Below are positions 1-7,251 of a stretch of DNA of 64,000 nt, in pieces. The notes under the pieces are model-generated. The model saw nothing but the letters and a program-made list of their open reading frames with translations. It searched no databases and was not told the DNA's origin. How positions within the stretch are numbered: the stretch's first letter is position 1; every line of letters begins with the position of its first letter. A program made the position numbers and the translations under genes. The stretch comes from Candidatus Obscuribacter sp. (GTDB lineage: Bacteria > Cyanobacteriota > Vampirovibrionia > Obscuribacterales > Obscuribacteraceae): positions 1 to 64,000 of the forward strand of contig JADYXQ010000036.1 of NCBI GenBank assembly GCA_021772135.1, in the 5' to 3' direction.

Positions 1-99
1 ATTCTGACTTGAAGCAGTAAGAAATATCGAGTCTACGCAATAGACTGTCAGACGATAGAATTTAGACCGCCGCAGATTTATCTGGGTGGTCTTTTTTTT
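1..99 (+). ncRNA. Putative structured ncRNA, copy A (5' end outside window)
   Basis: This is the 3' half of the RNA repeated in full at 2906, 4018 and 10274; its promoter and 5' hairpin lie left of the window. Visible helices are CTGAC (4-8) with GTCAG (47-51), and an inner hairpin GTCTA (31-35) with TAGAC (41-45). In the other copies the inner hairpin reads GCCTA/TAGGC, so a C-G pair has become T-A on both sides, a compensatory change. It ends in an intrinsic terminator whose left arm GACCGCC pairs with GGGTGGTC using a G-U wobble. No known RNA family is recognised. Calling it an RNA gene is inference from structure and covariation. Confidence 0.6.
64..99 (+). terminator. Intrinsic terminator of ncRNA copy A
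   Basis: The arms AGACCGCC and GGGTGGTCT enclose a short loop and are followed by a run of eight T. It matches the terminators of the other three copies, with one wobble substitution. Confidence 0.8.
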
Positions 100-168
100 A
101 CAGCAATTTCGCGGTGGCCAGTGTCTCAAGCCATACTCTTCTAATTTCGCTGGCACCCATGCCGATTT

Positions 169-1881
169 CTAATTAACTTTCCCGATGAGAACGCCATAAG
201 CCGGTAGCTTCAGTGACTTAAGGTGCAGACTTTCTGACCCCGCGTCAAATGAGGCCAGCAGAGGTTCGGCAGTGTCAGCTGAAATGCCGTTGGCACTCAA
301 GTCAAGCTGAACGAATTTAGGAGCTGGTGTCATATTTAGTGCCACTACGACAATTTCGTCCTTACTCTTCCGCAAATAAGAAAGAACATCCGGGTTATGA
401 TCGTCTAGAGTTTCATAGCTACCATTTTTTAAAGCGTCTTCAGTTTTACGCAAATGAATCAGCTGCTTGTAGAAGTTGAGCACCGAATTTTTATCAGCAT
501 CCTCGCTGGCCACATTCACTTTTTTATAGTCGGGCGAAACCGGCAGCCACGGCTTGGCTTTGCTGAAACCGGCATTTATCTCACTGTTCCATTGCATCGG
601 TGTGCGTTCGCCATCTCGACCAATCTCCGCAGGCCAACCAATCTTTCCAATTGGATCTTGCACATCTTCTTTTGTTTTCGGATCGTTATTTTGCATTCCC
701 AATTCTTCGCCGTAATACATCATCGGCGTGCCACGCACGGTCATCAATACGGCTGCCGTCAATTTAGCAATATCTTCGTTATGAATTTTGTCGCCATATC
801 GAACGAAGTGCCGCACCTGGTCGTGGTTACTGAAGAAATACAGAGGCCAGCCGCCGGCAGGGTTCTTATCCCATTCGCTGATGCGTTTGCGAAACTCTGG
901 GGCCGACAATTTATTGATATAGGCCATAATGAAATTCATTGGCAGCTGAACTTCATCAAGATTTTTTCCGTATGACTTAGAAATTTCAGCGATGTCAGAG
1001 CCGGTTGTTTCGCCGATCAGAACTCGATCGCCCGGATACATATCGAGCACCGCTCGCAGCTCACGCAACACGTCGTGCACTTCAGGAAGTCGGTCGTTGT
1101 GCAGATATTCGGTATTTGGATCGCCGTATTGATTTTTGCCTTCTTTAACTGGATTATCCGGCAATTTTGGATCTTCGAAAAGCGCCTGCACGGCGTCAAG
1201 CCTGAAGCCAGCAACGCCTTTATCGAGCCAGAAGCGAGCGGCATCGTACATTGCCTTGCGCATTTCACTATTGCGCCAATTTAAATCTGGCTGTTCCGGA
1301 TAGAAGAAGTGATAATTATATTGACCAGTCTCTGGATACAATTTCCATGCTGAATGCCCAAAGAGAGAAATCCAGTTGTTAGGCGGAGCACCGTTCACAC
1401 CGTCTCGCCAGATGTACCAGTCTCTTTTTGCATTATCTTTGGAACTGGCCGATTCGACAAACCAGGGATGTTTATCAGAACTGTGGTTCATGACAAAGTC
1501 CATAATAATTTTGATATCGCGTTTTTTAGCTTCGGCCAGAAGCTCATCGAAATCAGCCATGGTTCCGTATTCTGGCGCAATGGCTTTGTAGTCGGAAATA
1601 TCATAGCCAAAGTCTACTTGCGGTGACGGGTAGCAAGGAGTGATCCACAGCGCATCCACACCTAGATCTTTTAAGTAATCTAGCTTTGACGTTATGCCTT
1701 TGATCTCACCAACGCCGTTGTTATCTGCGTCGGCAAAGCTGCGGGGATAAATTTCGTAAACCACGGCTTGTTTCCACCATGGTTCTTTCTCTGCCTCTTT
1801 GGCTATGGCAGTTGCGCAAAAGCTGCCGCATAGCGACAGGGCCAGAAGTGCGACTGAATATTTGCGAAATTTGCTAAACAT
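169..1881 (-). CDS. Secreted GH13 alpha-glucosidase / oligo-1,6-glucosidase family protein
   Basis: This 570-residue glycoside hydrolase of family 13 probably cleaves alpha-glucosidic bonds of malto- or isomalto-oligosaccharides outside the cytoplasm. A signal peptide (residues 1-27, ending ATAIAKEAE) precedes the family start WWKQAVVYEIYPRSF. Conserved region I is DFVMNHSSD, the catalytic nucleophile lies in GFRLDAVQ, the acid/base Glu in LIGETTG and the transition-state Asp in FSNHDQVR, so the active site looks complete. Length is normal for the family. A C-terminal beta domain follows (from about residue 480). The ATG is preceded by GGGGAAG. The secreted location is less usual than the cytoplasmic form of this subfamily. 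Exact substrate, or trehalose synthase activity, cannot be settled from sequence. Confidence 0.88.
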   Translation of the reverse strand: MFSKFRKYSVALLALSLCGSFCATAIAKEAEKEPWWKQAVVYEIYPRSFADADNNGVGEIKGITSKLDYLKDLGVDALWITPCYPSPQVDFGYDISDYKAIAPEYGTMADFDELLAEAKKRDIKIIMDFVMNHSSDKHPWFVESASSKDNAKRDWYIWRDGVNGAPPNNWISLFGHSAWKLYPETGQYNYHFFYPEQPDLNWRNSEMRKAMYDAARFWLDKGVAGFRLDAVQALFEDPKLPDNPVKEGKNQYGDPNTEYLHNDRLPEVHDVLRELRAVLDMYPGDRVLIGETTGSDIAEISKSYGKNLDEVQLPMNFIMAYINKLSAPEFRKRISEWDKNPAGGWPLYFFSNHDQVRHFVRYGDKIHNEDIAKLTAAVLMTVRGTPMMYYGEELGMQNNDPKTKEDVQDPIGKIGWPAEIGRDGERTPMQWNSEINAGFSKAKPWLPVSPDYKKVNVASEDADKNSVLNFYKQLIHLRKTEDALKNGSYETLDDHNPDVLSYLRKSKDEIVVVALNMTPAPKFVQLDLSANGISADTAEPLLASFDAGSESLHLKSLKLPAYGVLIGKVN

Positions 1882-2042
1882 GACTTCCCCAAGCGTGGCT
1901 CAAGGGGCAATTTTAGCAGGTCGTCAGTTTTCGATTTTGATGGTCTTGGCCAGAGTTAAATTCACCCTTCACCATTGGTAGCACCACACGACTGCATCGC
2001 CCAACAAATCGAAGACATTGGTGGGTCTTCGCGCAACAAAAT

Positions 2043-2579
2043 CTAAAACAGCTGATACCAGCGCGGAATGTAGAGTCGCTTATCTGCCAGTGTCAAAAAG
2101 AACGGTGCGACGTGCACGTTTTTAAAGAGAGATTTGAGCCGATGATATTCTTGCTCAAGGGCATCAAGTTCGCTTTTCACGGCCAGTTTTGCACTCTGTA
2201 CTTTAACAAATTGTTCAGCGCGACCTCTGCTCCAACCTTGATTTTCTAATGCAGCGACAATCTTTTCAGAATGCTCAAATAAATGCGCCATGCCGCAATC
2301 ATTGTGAGCCATGAGAAGAATGTTTTTTACTCCACGGGCGAGTACATAACCTCATGCCAGCTCTGAGCCAATCAGCCTCCCGCCGGGAGCGCAGATAACA
2401 TAGGCGTAATTAGATGGCACCGGCATGGAGTAGCGATATTCCATACAAGTGACAATTACAACTTGCGGGGTGGGTTGAGGGTGCAGCGGATAACCAAAAT
2501 TCTGCGCTTGAATCACTTGCTCAATGGGTGTGCCCTGCCAACGCACCAGAATATCTGCCGATGACTGCAATTCCACCAA
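2043..2579 (-). pseudogene. Beta-carbonic-anhydrase-like gene interrupted by an in-frame TGA
   Basis: Two ORFs of the track (2352-2579 and 2043-2312) are one reading frame. After GGRLIGSELA comes TGA (2354-2352), and the same frame continues GYVLARGVKNILLMAHNDCGM. The parts together match the beta-carbonic-anhydrase plan: TCMEYRY at the first metal-ligand strand (family TCMDxR/SR), an APGGR segment, then the H-x-x-C ligand motif HNDCGM. The Asp of the TCMD motif is Glu here. The frame is open upstream of 2579 to about 2675 but has no ATG, so the first start is TTG at 2579 and the N-terminus may also be lost. Neighbouring genes use TGA as stop, so recoding is unlikely. A sequencing error or recent inactivation are the alternatives. 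Confidence 0.7.
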
Positions 2580-2724
2580 TTGATCTTTGTAGGCTGGATC
2601 TTTGTAAATATCAGAAAATAAATACAGCTCACTCTTTTGCCGTTTCGGCGTTAATTTACTTCTTTTATATTCTCAGCGTAGATCGGATCGGTTATGGCGA
2701 GGTGATCGATTTTGCAGCACCGTC

Positions 2725-2905
2725 CCCTGTTCGAAACTGCATATACAAATCAATTTGCGGCAACAGGCAGCCTGGTTCACGCGCTTGCCTACTTGAGTGC
2801 ATATCGCAAACAGCCCTGCAAGCCACCTCCAGAATTGTCAGCAGATATCCAATATATTTTCATCGGGGGACTTCTCATCAGATTCGATCCGGCTATACTT
2901 ATTTA
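2725..2905 (+). repeat. Conserved upstream part of repeat unit B
   Basis: About 180 bp before the RNA are shared with units C and D at lower identity than the RNA itself. Conserved blocks are a CTGTTCxAAA..CGCATATAC start, TCACGCGCTTG in the middle, and GAATTGTCA-CAGATAT followed by GGGGGACTTC just before the -10 box. No open reading frame is conserved among the copies. It may hold promoter or activator sites, or mark the boundary of the duplicated block. Confidence 0.6.
2894..2899 (+). promoter_or_regulatory. -10 box of ncRNA copy B
   Basis: TATACT is identical in copies B, C and D and lies about 7 nt before the inferred RNA start. The -35 region (GACTTC/ACTTCT) is a poor TTGACA match but is conserved, which hints at activator help or an alternative sigma factor. 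Confidence 0.5.
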
Positions 2906-3115
2906 CATAAGCGGTGAGCACACACCAATAAATAAGTTGTGTGCTTTGAGCCGAGGGGTTAAGTGGAAACATCAGGTCTGCGCAGACCGGAAACTGTAGT
3001 GATAACCCGCTAGCTGTGGATTCTGACTTGAAGCAGCAAGAAATATCGAGCCTACGCAATAGGCAGTCAGACGATAGTAATTAGACCACCGCAGATTTAT
3101 CTGGGTGGTCTTTTT
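2906..3115 (+). ncRNA. Putative structured ncRNA, copy B
   Basis: A predicted 210-nt transcript. Helices in order: AGCACACA (2917-2924) with TGTGTGCT (2938-2945); GGGTT with AACCC enclosing the small palindrome GGTCTGCGCAGACC; CTGACT with AGTCAG enclosing GCCTA/TAGGC; then the terminator. The 5' end is inferred from the -10 box. No start codon with an open frame is shared between copies. It ends 56 bp before the ATG of the secreted protein at 3172, so it could act as a separate small RNA or as a terminated leader of that gene. It does not match 6S RNA, tmRNA, RNase P or a riboswitch known to me. Confidence 0.62.
3083..3115 (+). terminator. Intrinsic terminator of ncRNA copy B
   Basis: AGACCACC pairs with GGGTGGTCT and is followed by TTTTTG. 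The sequence is the same in copies C and D. Confidence 0.82.
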
Positions 3116-3171
3116 GTTTGCAGTCAGCGCCCAGCTGATAAACTGAGCACTTTAGTTTGGGGAAAATTCGT

Positions 3172-3783
3172 ATGAAAAAGCTGGCTGCCACTCTACTTAT
3201 ATGTTTGCTCTGCACAGTGGGTTCTGCCTGGTCACAATCGCCAACACCTGATGAGTGTCTTGCACGCGTAAAGAACATGGAGCCAATGTTGCCCAAACTA
3301 ATGGACAGCGCCTCGGCAGCAATTCACGCATTATTGCCAAACCCCGCCGCCTATGAGAAAACGCTGCCAACTATGGCGAAAGTAATTGCCACCAAAGACA
3401 AAACCAACTTAAAAAACTATGGCGGCTTGTCTGAAGGATTTTTCTTCGCCGGCGATAAAGTTAAAGGTGAGAAACTCTACAACCAATTTAAAGCCAACGC
3501 TAAAACCATTCTTGGGCCCACCGACACCTATCAGGCTCTGATAGAAGGAGACATGGGGTTGGTCTATTTCTATGAGAAGAACTATGCCAAGGCCGAGCCT
3601 ATGTTGCTCGACTCCAAAAACCAACTAGAGGCAAACCTTACCGCTGCCGTGGCCAACAACTTGATAACAGATTACATGTGCTTGTCGATGATGTACGACA
3701 AAAAAGGTAAACCGGCGGAAGCAAAAAAATACGCAAAAGCGCTTGTCGATCTGGCAGTGAAGCAGCGTTCGAAGCCTTTTTAA
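3172..3783 (+). CDS. Secreted helical (TPR-like) protein, function unknown
   Basis: The 203-residue product starts at ATG 3172, with GGGGAAA upstream; the track start at 3157 (TTG) lies inside that ribosome site. A clear signal peptide (MKKLAATLLICLLCTVGSAWSQ) precedes a mature protein that appears all-helical. Segments such as IEGDMGLVYFYEKNYAKAEPM and AKKYAKALVDLAVKQ look like degenerate TPR helices. Two cysteines remain in the mature part. It lies alone between repeat units B and C and ends in its own terminator, so it is probably a single-gene transcript. No family is recognised. A periplasmic or outer-surface protein-binding role is only a guess. Confidence 0.75.
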   Translation: MKKLAATLLICLLCTVGSAWSQSPTPDECLARVKNMEPMLPKLMDSASAAIHALLPNPAAYEKTLPTMAKVIATKDKTNLKNYGGLSEGFFFAGDKVKGEKLYNQFKANAKTILGPTDTYQALIEGDMGLVYFYEKNYAKAEPMLLDSKNQLEANLTAAVANNLITDYMCLSMMYDKKGKPAEAKKYAKALVDLAVKQRSKPF

Positions 3784-3810
3784 AAACCGGATCGATATCG
3801 ATCCGGTTTT
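3783..3810 (+). terminator. Perfect 28-bp palindromic terminator
   Basis: AAAACCGGATCGAT is followed directly by its exact reverse complement ending GGTTTT, right at the stop codon of the gene at 3172. The T-rich end can serve termination on either strand. Confidence 0.7.
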
Positions 3811-3837
3811 AGATTTGATGATCGTCTGCGCCAAAGC

Positions 3838-4017
3838 CCTGTTCAAAATCGCATATACAAACGAATTTGAAAGGCCTGGCGCTATGGGTCACGCGCTTGG
3901 CTAGACTGCTAGATATGCAGAACGCACCCTGAAGCCGCTTTTAGAATTGTCATCAGATATGTGAGATATCTTCAATGGGGGACTTCCTATCTCATTCGAT
4001 CTGGCTATACTTATTAC
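3838..4017 (+). repeat. Conserved upstream part of repeat unit C
   Basis: It aligns with the blocks listed for unit B: CTGTTCAAAATCGCATATAC, TCACGCGCTTGG, GAATTGTCATCAGATATG and GGGGGACTTCC. It is closest to unit D over the last 80 bp. Confidence 0.6.
4006..4011 (+). promoter_or_regulatory. -10 box of ncRNA copy C
   Basis: TATACT lies in the same context (CTGGCTATACTTATTACATAAG) as in copy D. Confidence 0.5.
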
Positions 4018-4225
4018 ATAAGCGGTGAGCACACACCAATAAATAAGTTGTGTGCTTTGAGCCGAGGGGTTAAGTGGAAACACCAGGTCTGCGTAGACCA
4101 GAAACTGTAACGACACCCGCTAGCTGTGGATTCTGACTTGAAGCAGCAAGAGATATCGAGCCTACGCAATAGGCTGTCAGACGATAGTAATTAGACCACC
4201 GCAGATTTATCTGGGTGGTCTTTTT
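4018..4225 (+). ncRNA. Putative structured ncRNA, copy C
   Basis: A predicted 208-nt RNA nearly identical to copies B and D. It keeps the AGCACACA/TGTGTGCT hairpin, GGTCTgcgtAGACC, CTGAC/GTCAG around GCCTA/TAGGC, and the terminator (4193-4225). Differences from B fall mainly in loops and at helix ends, for example AGGCTGTCAG against AGGCAGTCAG, which shortens one helix by a pair. The next gene (DUF4253, same strand) starts 45 bp after the terminator. Confidence 0.62.
4193..4225 (+). terminator. Intrinsic terminator of ncRNA copy C
   Basis: AGACCACC pairs with GGGTGGTCT, followed by five T. Confidence 0.82.
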
Positions 4226-4269
4226 GTTTACCGAATCGAACATGGTGAACGAGTATCTGGAAGGTTTTC

Positions 4270-5148
4270 GTGCAAGAGCTACTAAAACAAGCAAAATTCT
4301 CTCCCACAGATTTACTATCCTTGCCGACCCAGGATGGGGAGCCGGTCTACTATCTTCCAATCAAAATTGGGCAAGCAGAAAAATTACTTCAAGAGTTGAG
4401 GATGAAGGCCTCTGGCTCACATTGGTGCCCGGTGCTCGCCGAGGACAAAGATCGTTTAATCAGGTTGGCCTCAAATTCCTGTTCGTTTCTAGATGCTCCC
4501 ATACCGTCCGTTGAAGAAATTGCCGTACAGATTGCGCAGACGGAGCGCATACCGATACAAAAGGCACGCGACAAAGCGCCCGAACAGCAGCGCCTTTGCA
4601 CAATCGAGAAAAGTGGCCTGAAAGCTGCAGCTTCAACAACACAAATCATTGAAGCCGGAGAAAATTGTGATTTAGAACTCTGGCTTCGTTCAAGAGAAAA
4701 GCTCGGTGCGCTAGCGGACAGAACATACTCTTTAGATGGCCGCAGCACCGCAGCCAAATATTTAGAGATTCTTGGGCCAGACGAAATGTTTAAACAACAG
4801 GTTGAAGAACGAGCGCAATGGGATCTAAAAGAAATCATCATTTGCTTTGTACCAGTGCATTATTCCTGGCAAATTCCGGCTTTCTTCAGATACGGTGGCA
4901 CTGTCAACTGCCCGTCACCAGTGGTCAATACGGCCTTCATCAAACGCATGCATGATCGTTACGGCGCTGAAGTCGCGAGTATAGATACTACGTTTTTCGA
5001 GTTGCAATTGAGCGAAGCACCAAAGTCTACAGAAGTTGAATCGTTAGCCAAAGAACTCGCCATCTATAGTAAATATATTGGCGATCGCAGCCTGACTGTC
5101 TTCCAAAAATCTCTTAGCCAGAGCACCGTTTGGAGTTTTTATTCGTAG
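4270..5148 (+). CDS. DUF4253 domain protein
   Basis: A 292-residue cytoplasmic protein (no signal or membrane segment). The C-terminal half (about residues 185-292) matches DUF4253 as I remember it: VPVHYSWQIPAFFRYGG, then NCPSP, MHDRYGAEVASID, a SLAKELAIYSKYI segment and a terminal W-F pair. The family has no established biochemical function and is often found in contexts like immunity or SMI1/KNR4-type proteins. The N-terminal 150 residues look like a variable lead domain (YYLPIKIG, SGSHWCPVL). The GTG start has GGAAGG seven bases upstream. It sits between repeat unit C and a possible terminator remnant at 5166. Confidence 0.78.
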   Translation: MQELLKQAKFSPTDLLSLPTQDGEPVYYLPIKIGQAEKLLQELRMKASGSHWCPVLAEDKDRLIRLASNSCSFLDAPIPSVEEIAVQIAQTERIPIQKARDKAPEQQRLCTIEKSGLKAAASTTQIIEAGENCDLELWLRSREKLGALADRTYSLDGRSTAAKYLEILGPDEMFKQQVEERAQWDLKEIIICFVPVHYSWQIPAFFRYGGTVNCPSPVVNTAFIKRMHDRYGAEVASIDTTFFELQLSEAPKSTEVESLAKELAIYSKYIGDRSLTVFQKSLSQSTVWSFYS

Positions 5149-5165
5149 AAATATTTGCGCGTTCA

Positions 5166-5180
5166 GGTGGTCTTTTTGTA
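5166..5180 (+). repeat. Possible remnant of the ncRNA terminator
   Basis: AGGTGGTCTTTTTGTA matches the 3' arm and T-tract of the repeat-unit terminator, but the matching left arm is missing. It lies 17 bp after the DUF4253 stop. It may be the scar of a lost fifth unit, or chance. Confidence 0.3.
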
Positions 5181-5200
5181 TGTTAATCCACATCAAGTTT

Positions 5201-6301
5201 TCATTGAAAGACTTCTTTATAAATGTCAACAGACTCTTCTTGGAGATTCTCCCAAACCACAGTTAGGCCTCGAAATTGTCTCTTCAGCGCGTCAATGTCT
5301 TTAGCACTGCCCTGTCGATGCTGCAAGCGCAAATACGTCAAAGGCAAGCCCTTCAGCGACATAAGGGTTTTAGCAGTGATTTTAGTAAAGGGCACAAGAA
5401 GCATATTGAGTTTCTTGAGCTGCTTCAATTCAGTCACGCATTTGTCGCTGAGATTTGGATTGTCGGTGATGTCCAGCTGTATTAGAGAAGAAGATTCCTT
5501 CACCGTCTTCATGTCGCCATCAAGAAGATGCGTGTTTGCCATTTTAAGAACCGAAAGTTTGGGATAGTTTTTAAGCGCCACCAAACATTTTAAATCAATG
5601 TCGTTGTAGCCAAAATTCAGATGTTTAATGCTTTTATTTAATTCAAACAAGAAGCGGCCACGCACTCGAGTGTGGTCAAGAATGAGTGTTTCGAGCTGCT
5701 TCAATCCGGCCAGTTTTTTTAAGCTATCATCGCTCACTTCTGTGCCCGTTAATTCCAGCCTTCTGAGATTAGAAAAGCGCGCAAGCATCTGCAAGTCTTT
5801 CTCATCAAAAATAGTATTGCTCAACGTAAGGCTTGTCAGGGCTTCGCTTGGAATAGCGTCGAGCACTTTCATGGTATTTCCCAATCCCATGAAGTCTGTA
5901 GAGCGAAAGGAAATGTGAGATCCAATTGGAACACTGATGGGGCCGTTTGCTTCTCCTAGTTTTTTGCCAGGAGCGTGTTTACCGCAATAGTCAGCAGTGT
6001 CGGATGTAATGCCAATTTCGCCGATCTTACCCTTGAGCGGAAATTTGATTGTGAAAAAGCCTCCAGGTAATACAGCTTTGTTTGCCTTTTGGGCTAAGAC
6101 CGGCTCGACGAGGCCGCAATCGCTGAAGCCACATAAGGTACATGCCAAAATCAAGGCGAAAATTATTATTGAAGGGCGGTAAGGTCTCGGGCATTTAAAC
6201 CCGGTCGGCACATTTGCACTTGATAGCATCAGTTTTAAGTACTCTTTTTGCATTTCATTCGCAGGTCTGAAGGCAATTCCAGGAGTGCTCTGCGGCATCA
6301 T
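5201..6301 (-). CDS. Membrane-anchored or secreted leucine-rich-repeat protein
   Basis: The start chosen is ATG 6301 (MMPQSTPG), which has AAAGGG seven bases upstream; the track start at 6412 lacks a ribosome site. That gives 366 residues. A hydrophobic segment, PSIIIFALILACTLCGFSDCG, is a signal peptide or anchor. About seven LRRs of the RNI/cysteine-containing type follow, for example LRRLELTGTEVSDDSLKKLA and LETLILDHTRVRG. They form a curved protein-binding scaffold, probably in the periplasm or on the surface. The partner is unknown. Such LRR arrays are also common in planctomycete-like bacteria. A later start at MLSSANVP is possible. Confidence 0.72.
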   Translation of the reverse strand: MMPQSTPGIAFRPANEMQKEYLKLMLSSANVPTGFKCPRPYRPSIIIFALILACTLCGFSDCGLVEPVLAQKANKAVLPGGFFTIKFPLKGKIGEIGITSDTADYCGKHAPGKKLGEANGPISVPIGSHISFRSTDFMGLGNTMKVLDAIPSEALTSLTLSNTIFDEKDLQMLARFSNLRRLELTGTEVSDDSLKKLAGLKQLETLILDHTRVRGRFLFELNKSIKHLNFGYNDIDLKCLVALKNYPKLSVLKMANTHLLDGDMKTVKESSSLIQLDITDNPNLSDKCVTELKQLKKLNMLLVPFTKITAKTLMSLKGLPLTYLRLQHRQGSAKDIDALKRQFRGLTVVWENLQEESVDIYKEVFQ

Positions 6302-6320
6302 CTGGGCGCCCTTTTTAACC

Positions 6321-6338
6321 GTACACCGCATAGTGTAC
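6321..6338 (-). promoter_or_regulatory. Hairpins in the leader of the LRR gene
   Basis: On the minus strand GTACACtatgcgGTGTAC forms a 6-bp stem 20 bases before the chosen start. A second hairpin, GGTGCtttGCACC, lies at about 6387-6399. They could structure the mRNA leader, but no T-tract follows. Confidence 0.3.
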
Positions 6339-6482
6339 ATGCCAGTGCGCCAATGGTGCAACGCCCGATCATAAAGGTTGCGCCTGGTGCAAAGCACCGA
6401 ATCCAGTGGCATCTATAACGTCTGGGCGCTAGCGCACCATGTACGGTGCCCCATTTTCACACCACCAGTTTGTCCGCAACCG

Positions 6483-7112
6483 TCAATTGTCGCTTCTCTC
6501 TGCATGCATCAGAAGGTGAGCATAAGGCTGCACTGGCGCGGGCTGAGGCGTGGCAACGCTTTCCTTTGCCGCGCGGCTGATTTGCCTGCCGCGATTTGCC
6601 ACGGCCTTGCGCATTTCTCGTGAAAGCCGCACTTCTTTGACTTCGATTTTGGTAATGCGAATGCCAAAATCTTTTGTTTGTCTGTCGAGAATATTCTTGA
6701 GATTGAAATTGACGCGATTGCGATCTGAAAGCAAATGCGCCAGATCGTTATTGCCTACTGCGGTGCGCACTGCACTTTCAGCTAGTTCTTTGGTGGCGCT
6801 CGCTAGATTTACCACCTTTGTCACTGCTTTTTTAGCATCAACGATCTGATACAGACACAGCGCTGAAACTTTGACCGATATATTGTCTGAGGTCAAAACC
6901 TGCACTGCCGGAATCGACAAAGTGACAATGCGAGTGTCGACCACTTGTGCCTTGTCCATCATCGGCACTACCAATTGAAGGCCGGGTCCCTTGTCAGCAA
7001 CGACTTTGCCATGCCGAAAAACTACCAGGCGGTCATATTCTTTAACGACTTTGATGCCCGAGAGAATTATCATTATTGAGAGTACGAACACGCCGCCTAA
7101 TATTTCGAACAT
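6483..7112 (-). CDS. SPFH/Band 7 (stomatin-like) membrane protein
   Basis: A 209-residue slipin/stomatin-type protein. The N-terminal membrane helix (ILGGVFVLSIMIILSGI) is followed by the usual KVVKEYDRLVVFRHGKV entry to the Band 7 domain, then GPGLQLVVPMMDKAQVVDTR, and a core ending in KDFGIRITKIEVKEVRLSREM. SPFH proteins form large ring-like membrane assemblies that organise lipids and proteases. The usual C-terminal coiled coil is cut short after RGRQIS, leaving a Pro/Ala tail, and there is no adjacent NfeD partner. It is divergent from the VIT/vWA gene, with which it shares a 140-bp promoter region. Confidence 0.85.
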   Translation of the reverse strand: MFEILGGVFVLSIMIILSGIKVVKEYDRLVVFRHGKVVADKGPGLQLVVPMMDKAQVVDTRIVTLSIPAVQVLTSDNISVKVSALCLYQIVDAKKAVTKVVNLASATKELAESAVRTAVGNNDLAHLLSDRNRVNFNLKNILDRQTKDFGIRITKIEVKEVRLSREMRKAVANRGRQISRAAKESVATPQPAPVQPYAHLLMHAERSDN

Positions 7113-7251
7113 CGTCTCTCCTAATGCAGGCTGTATTCATTCTAGTGCCCGCGGCGCAATATGAGAACCGGGAAAAGCCTGATTCAGTAAAATCCCTACT
7201 ATACATATTGCGCTTCTGAGCTACGATGAATAAGTAGTCCGAGGGCAAAGC

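Noticed and set aside
454-975. Plus-strand ORF of 173 aa
   Set aside because: It lies opposite the GH13 gene, whose active-site motifs are complete, and has no ribosome site or family.
2043-2354. Reading the TGA as selenocysteine or tryptophan
   Set aside because: Neighbouring genes end in TGA, no SECIS-like structure is evident, and no Cys/Sec position is expected there in the family.
2700-3115. tRNA or tmRNA in the repeat unit because of the GTTCGAAAC string
   Set aside because: No cloverleaf can be drawn around it and the string is not conserved in units C and D.
2906-3115. 6S RNA or a known riboswitch
   Set aside because: No long closing stem with a central bubble and no recognised aptamer core; four copies in one window is also unlike 6S RNA.
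4389-4841. Minus-strand ORF of 150 aa
   Set aside because: Shadow of the DUF4253 gene, which has a good ribosome site and family motifs.
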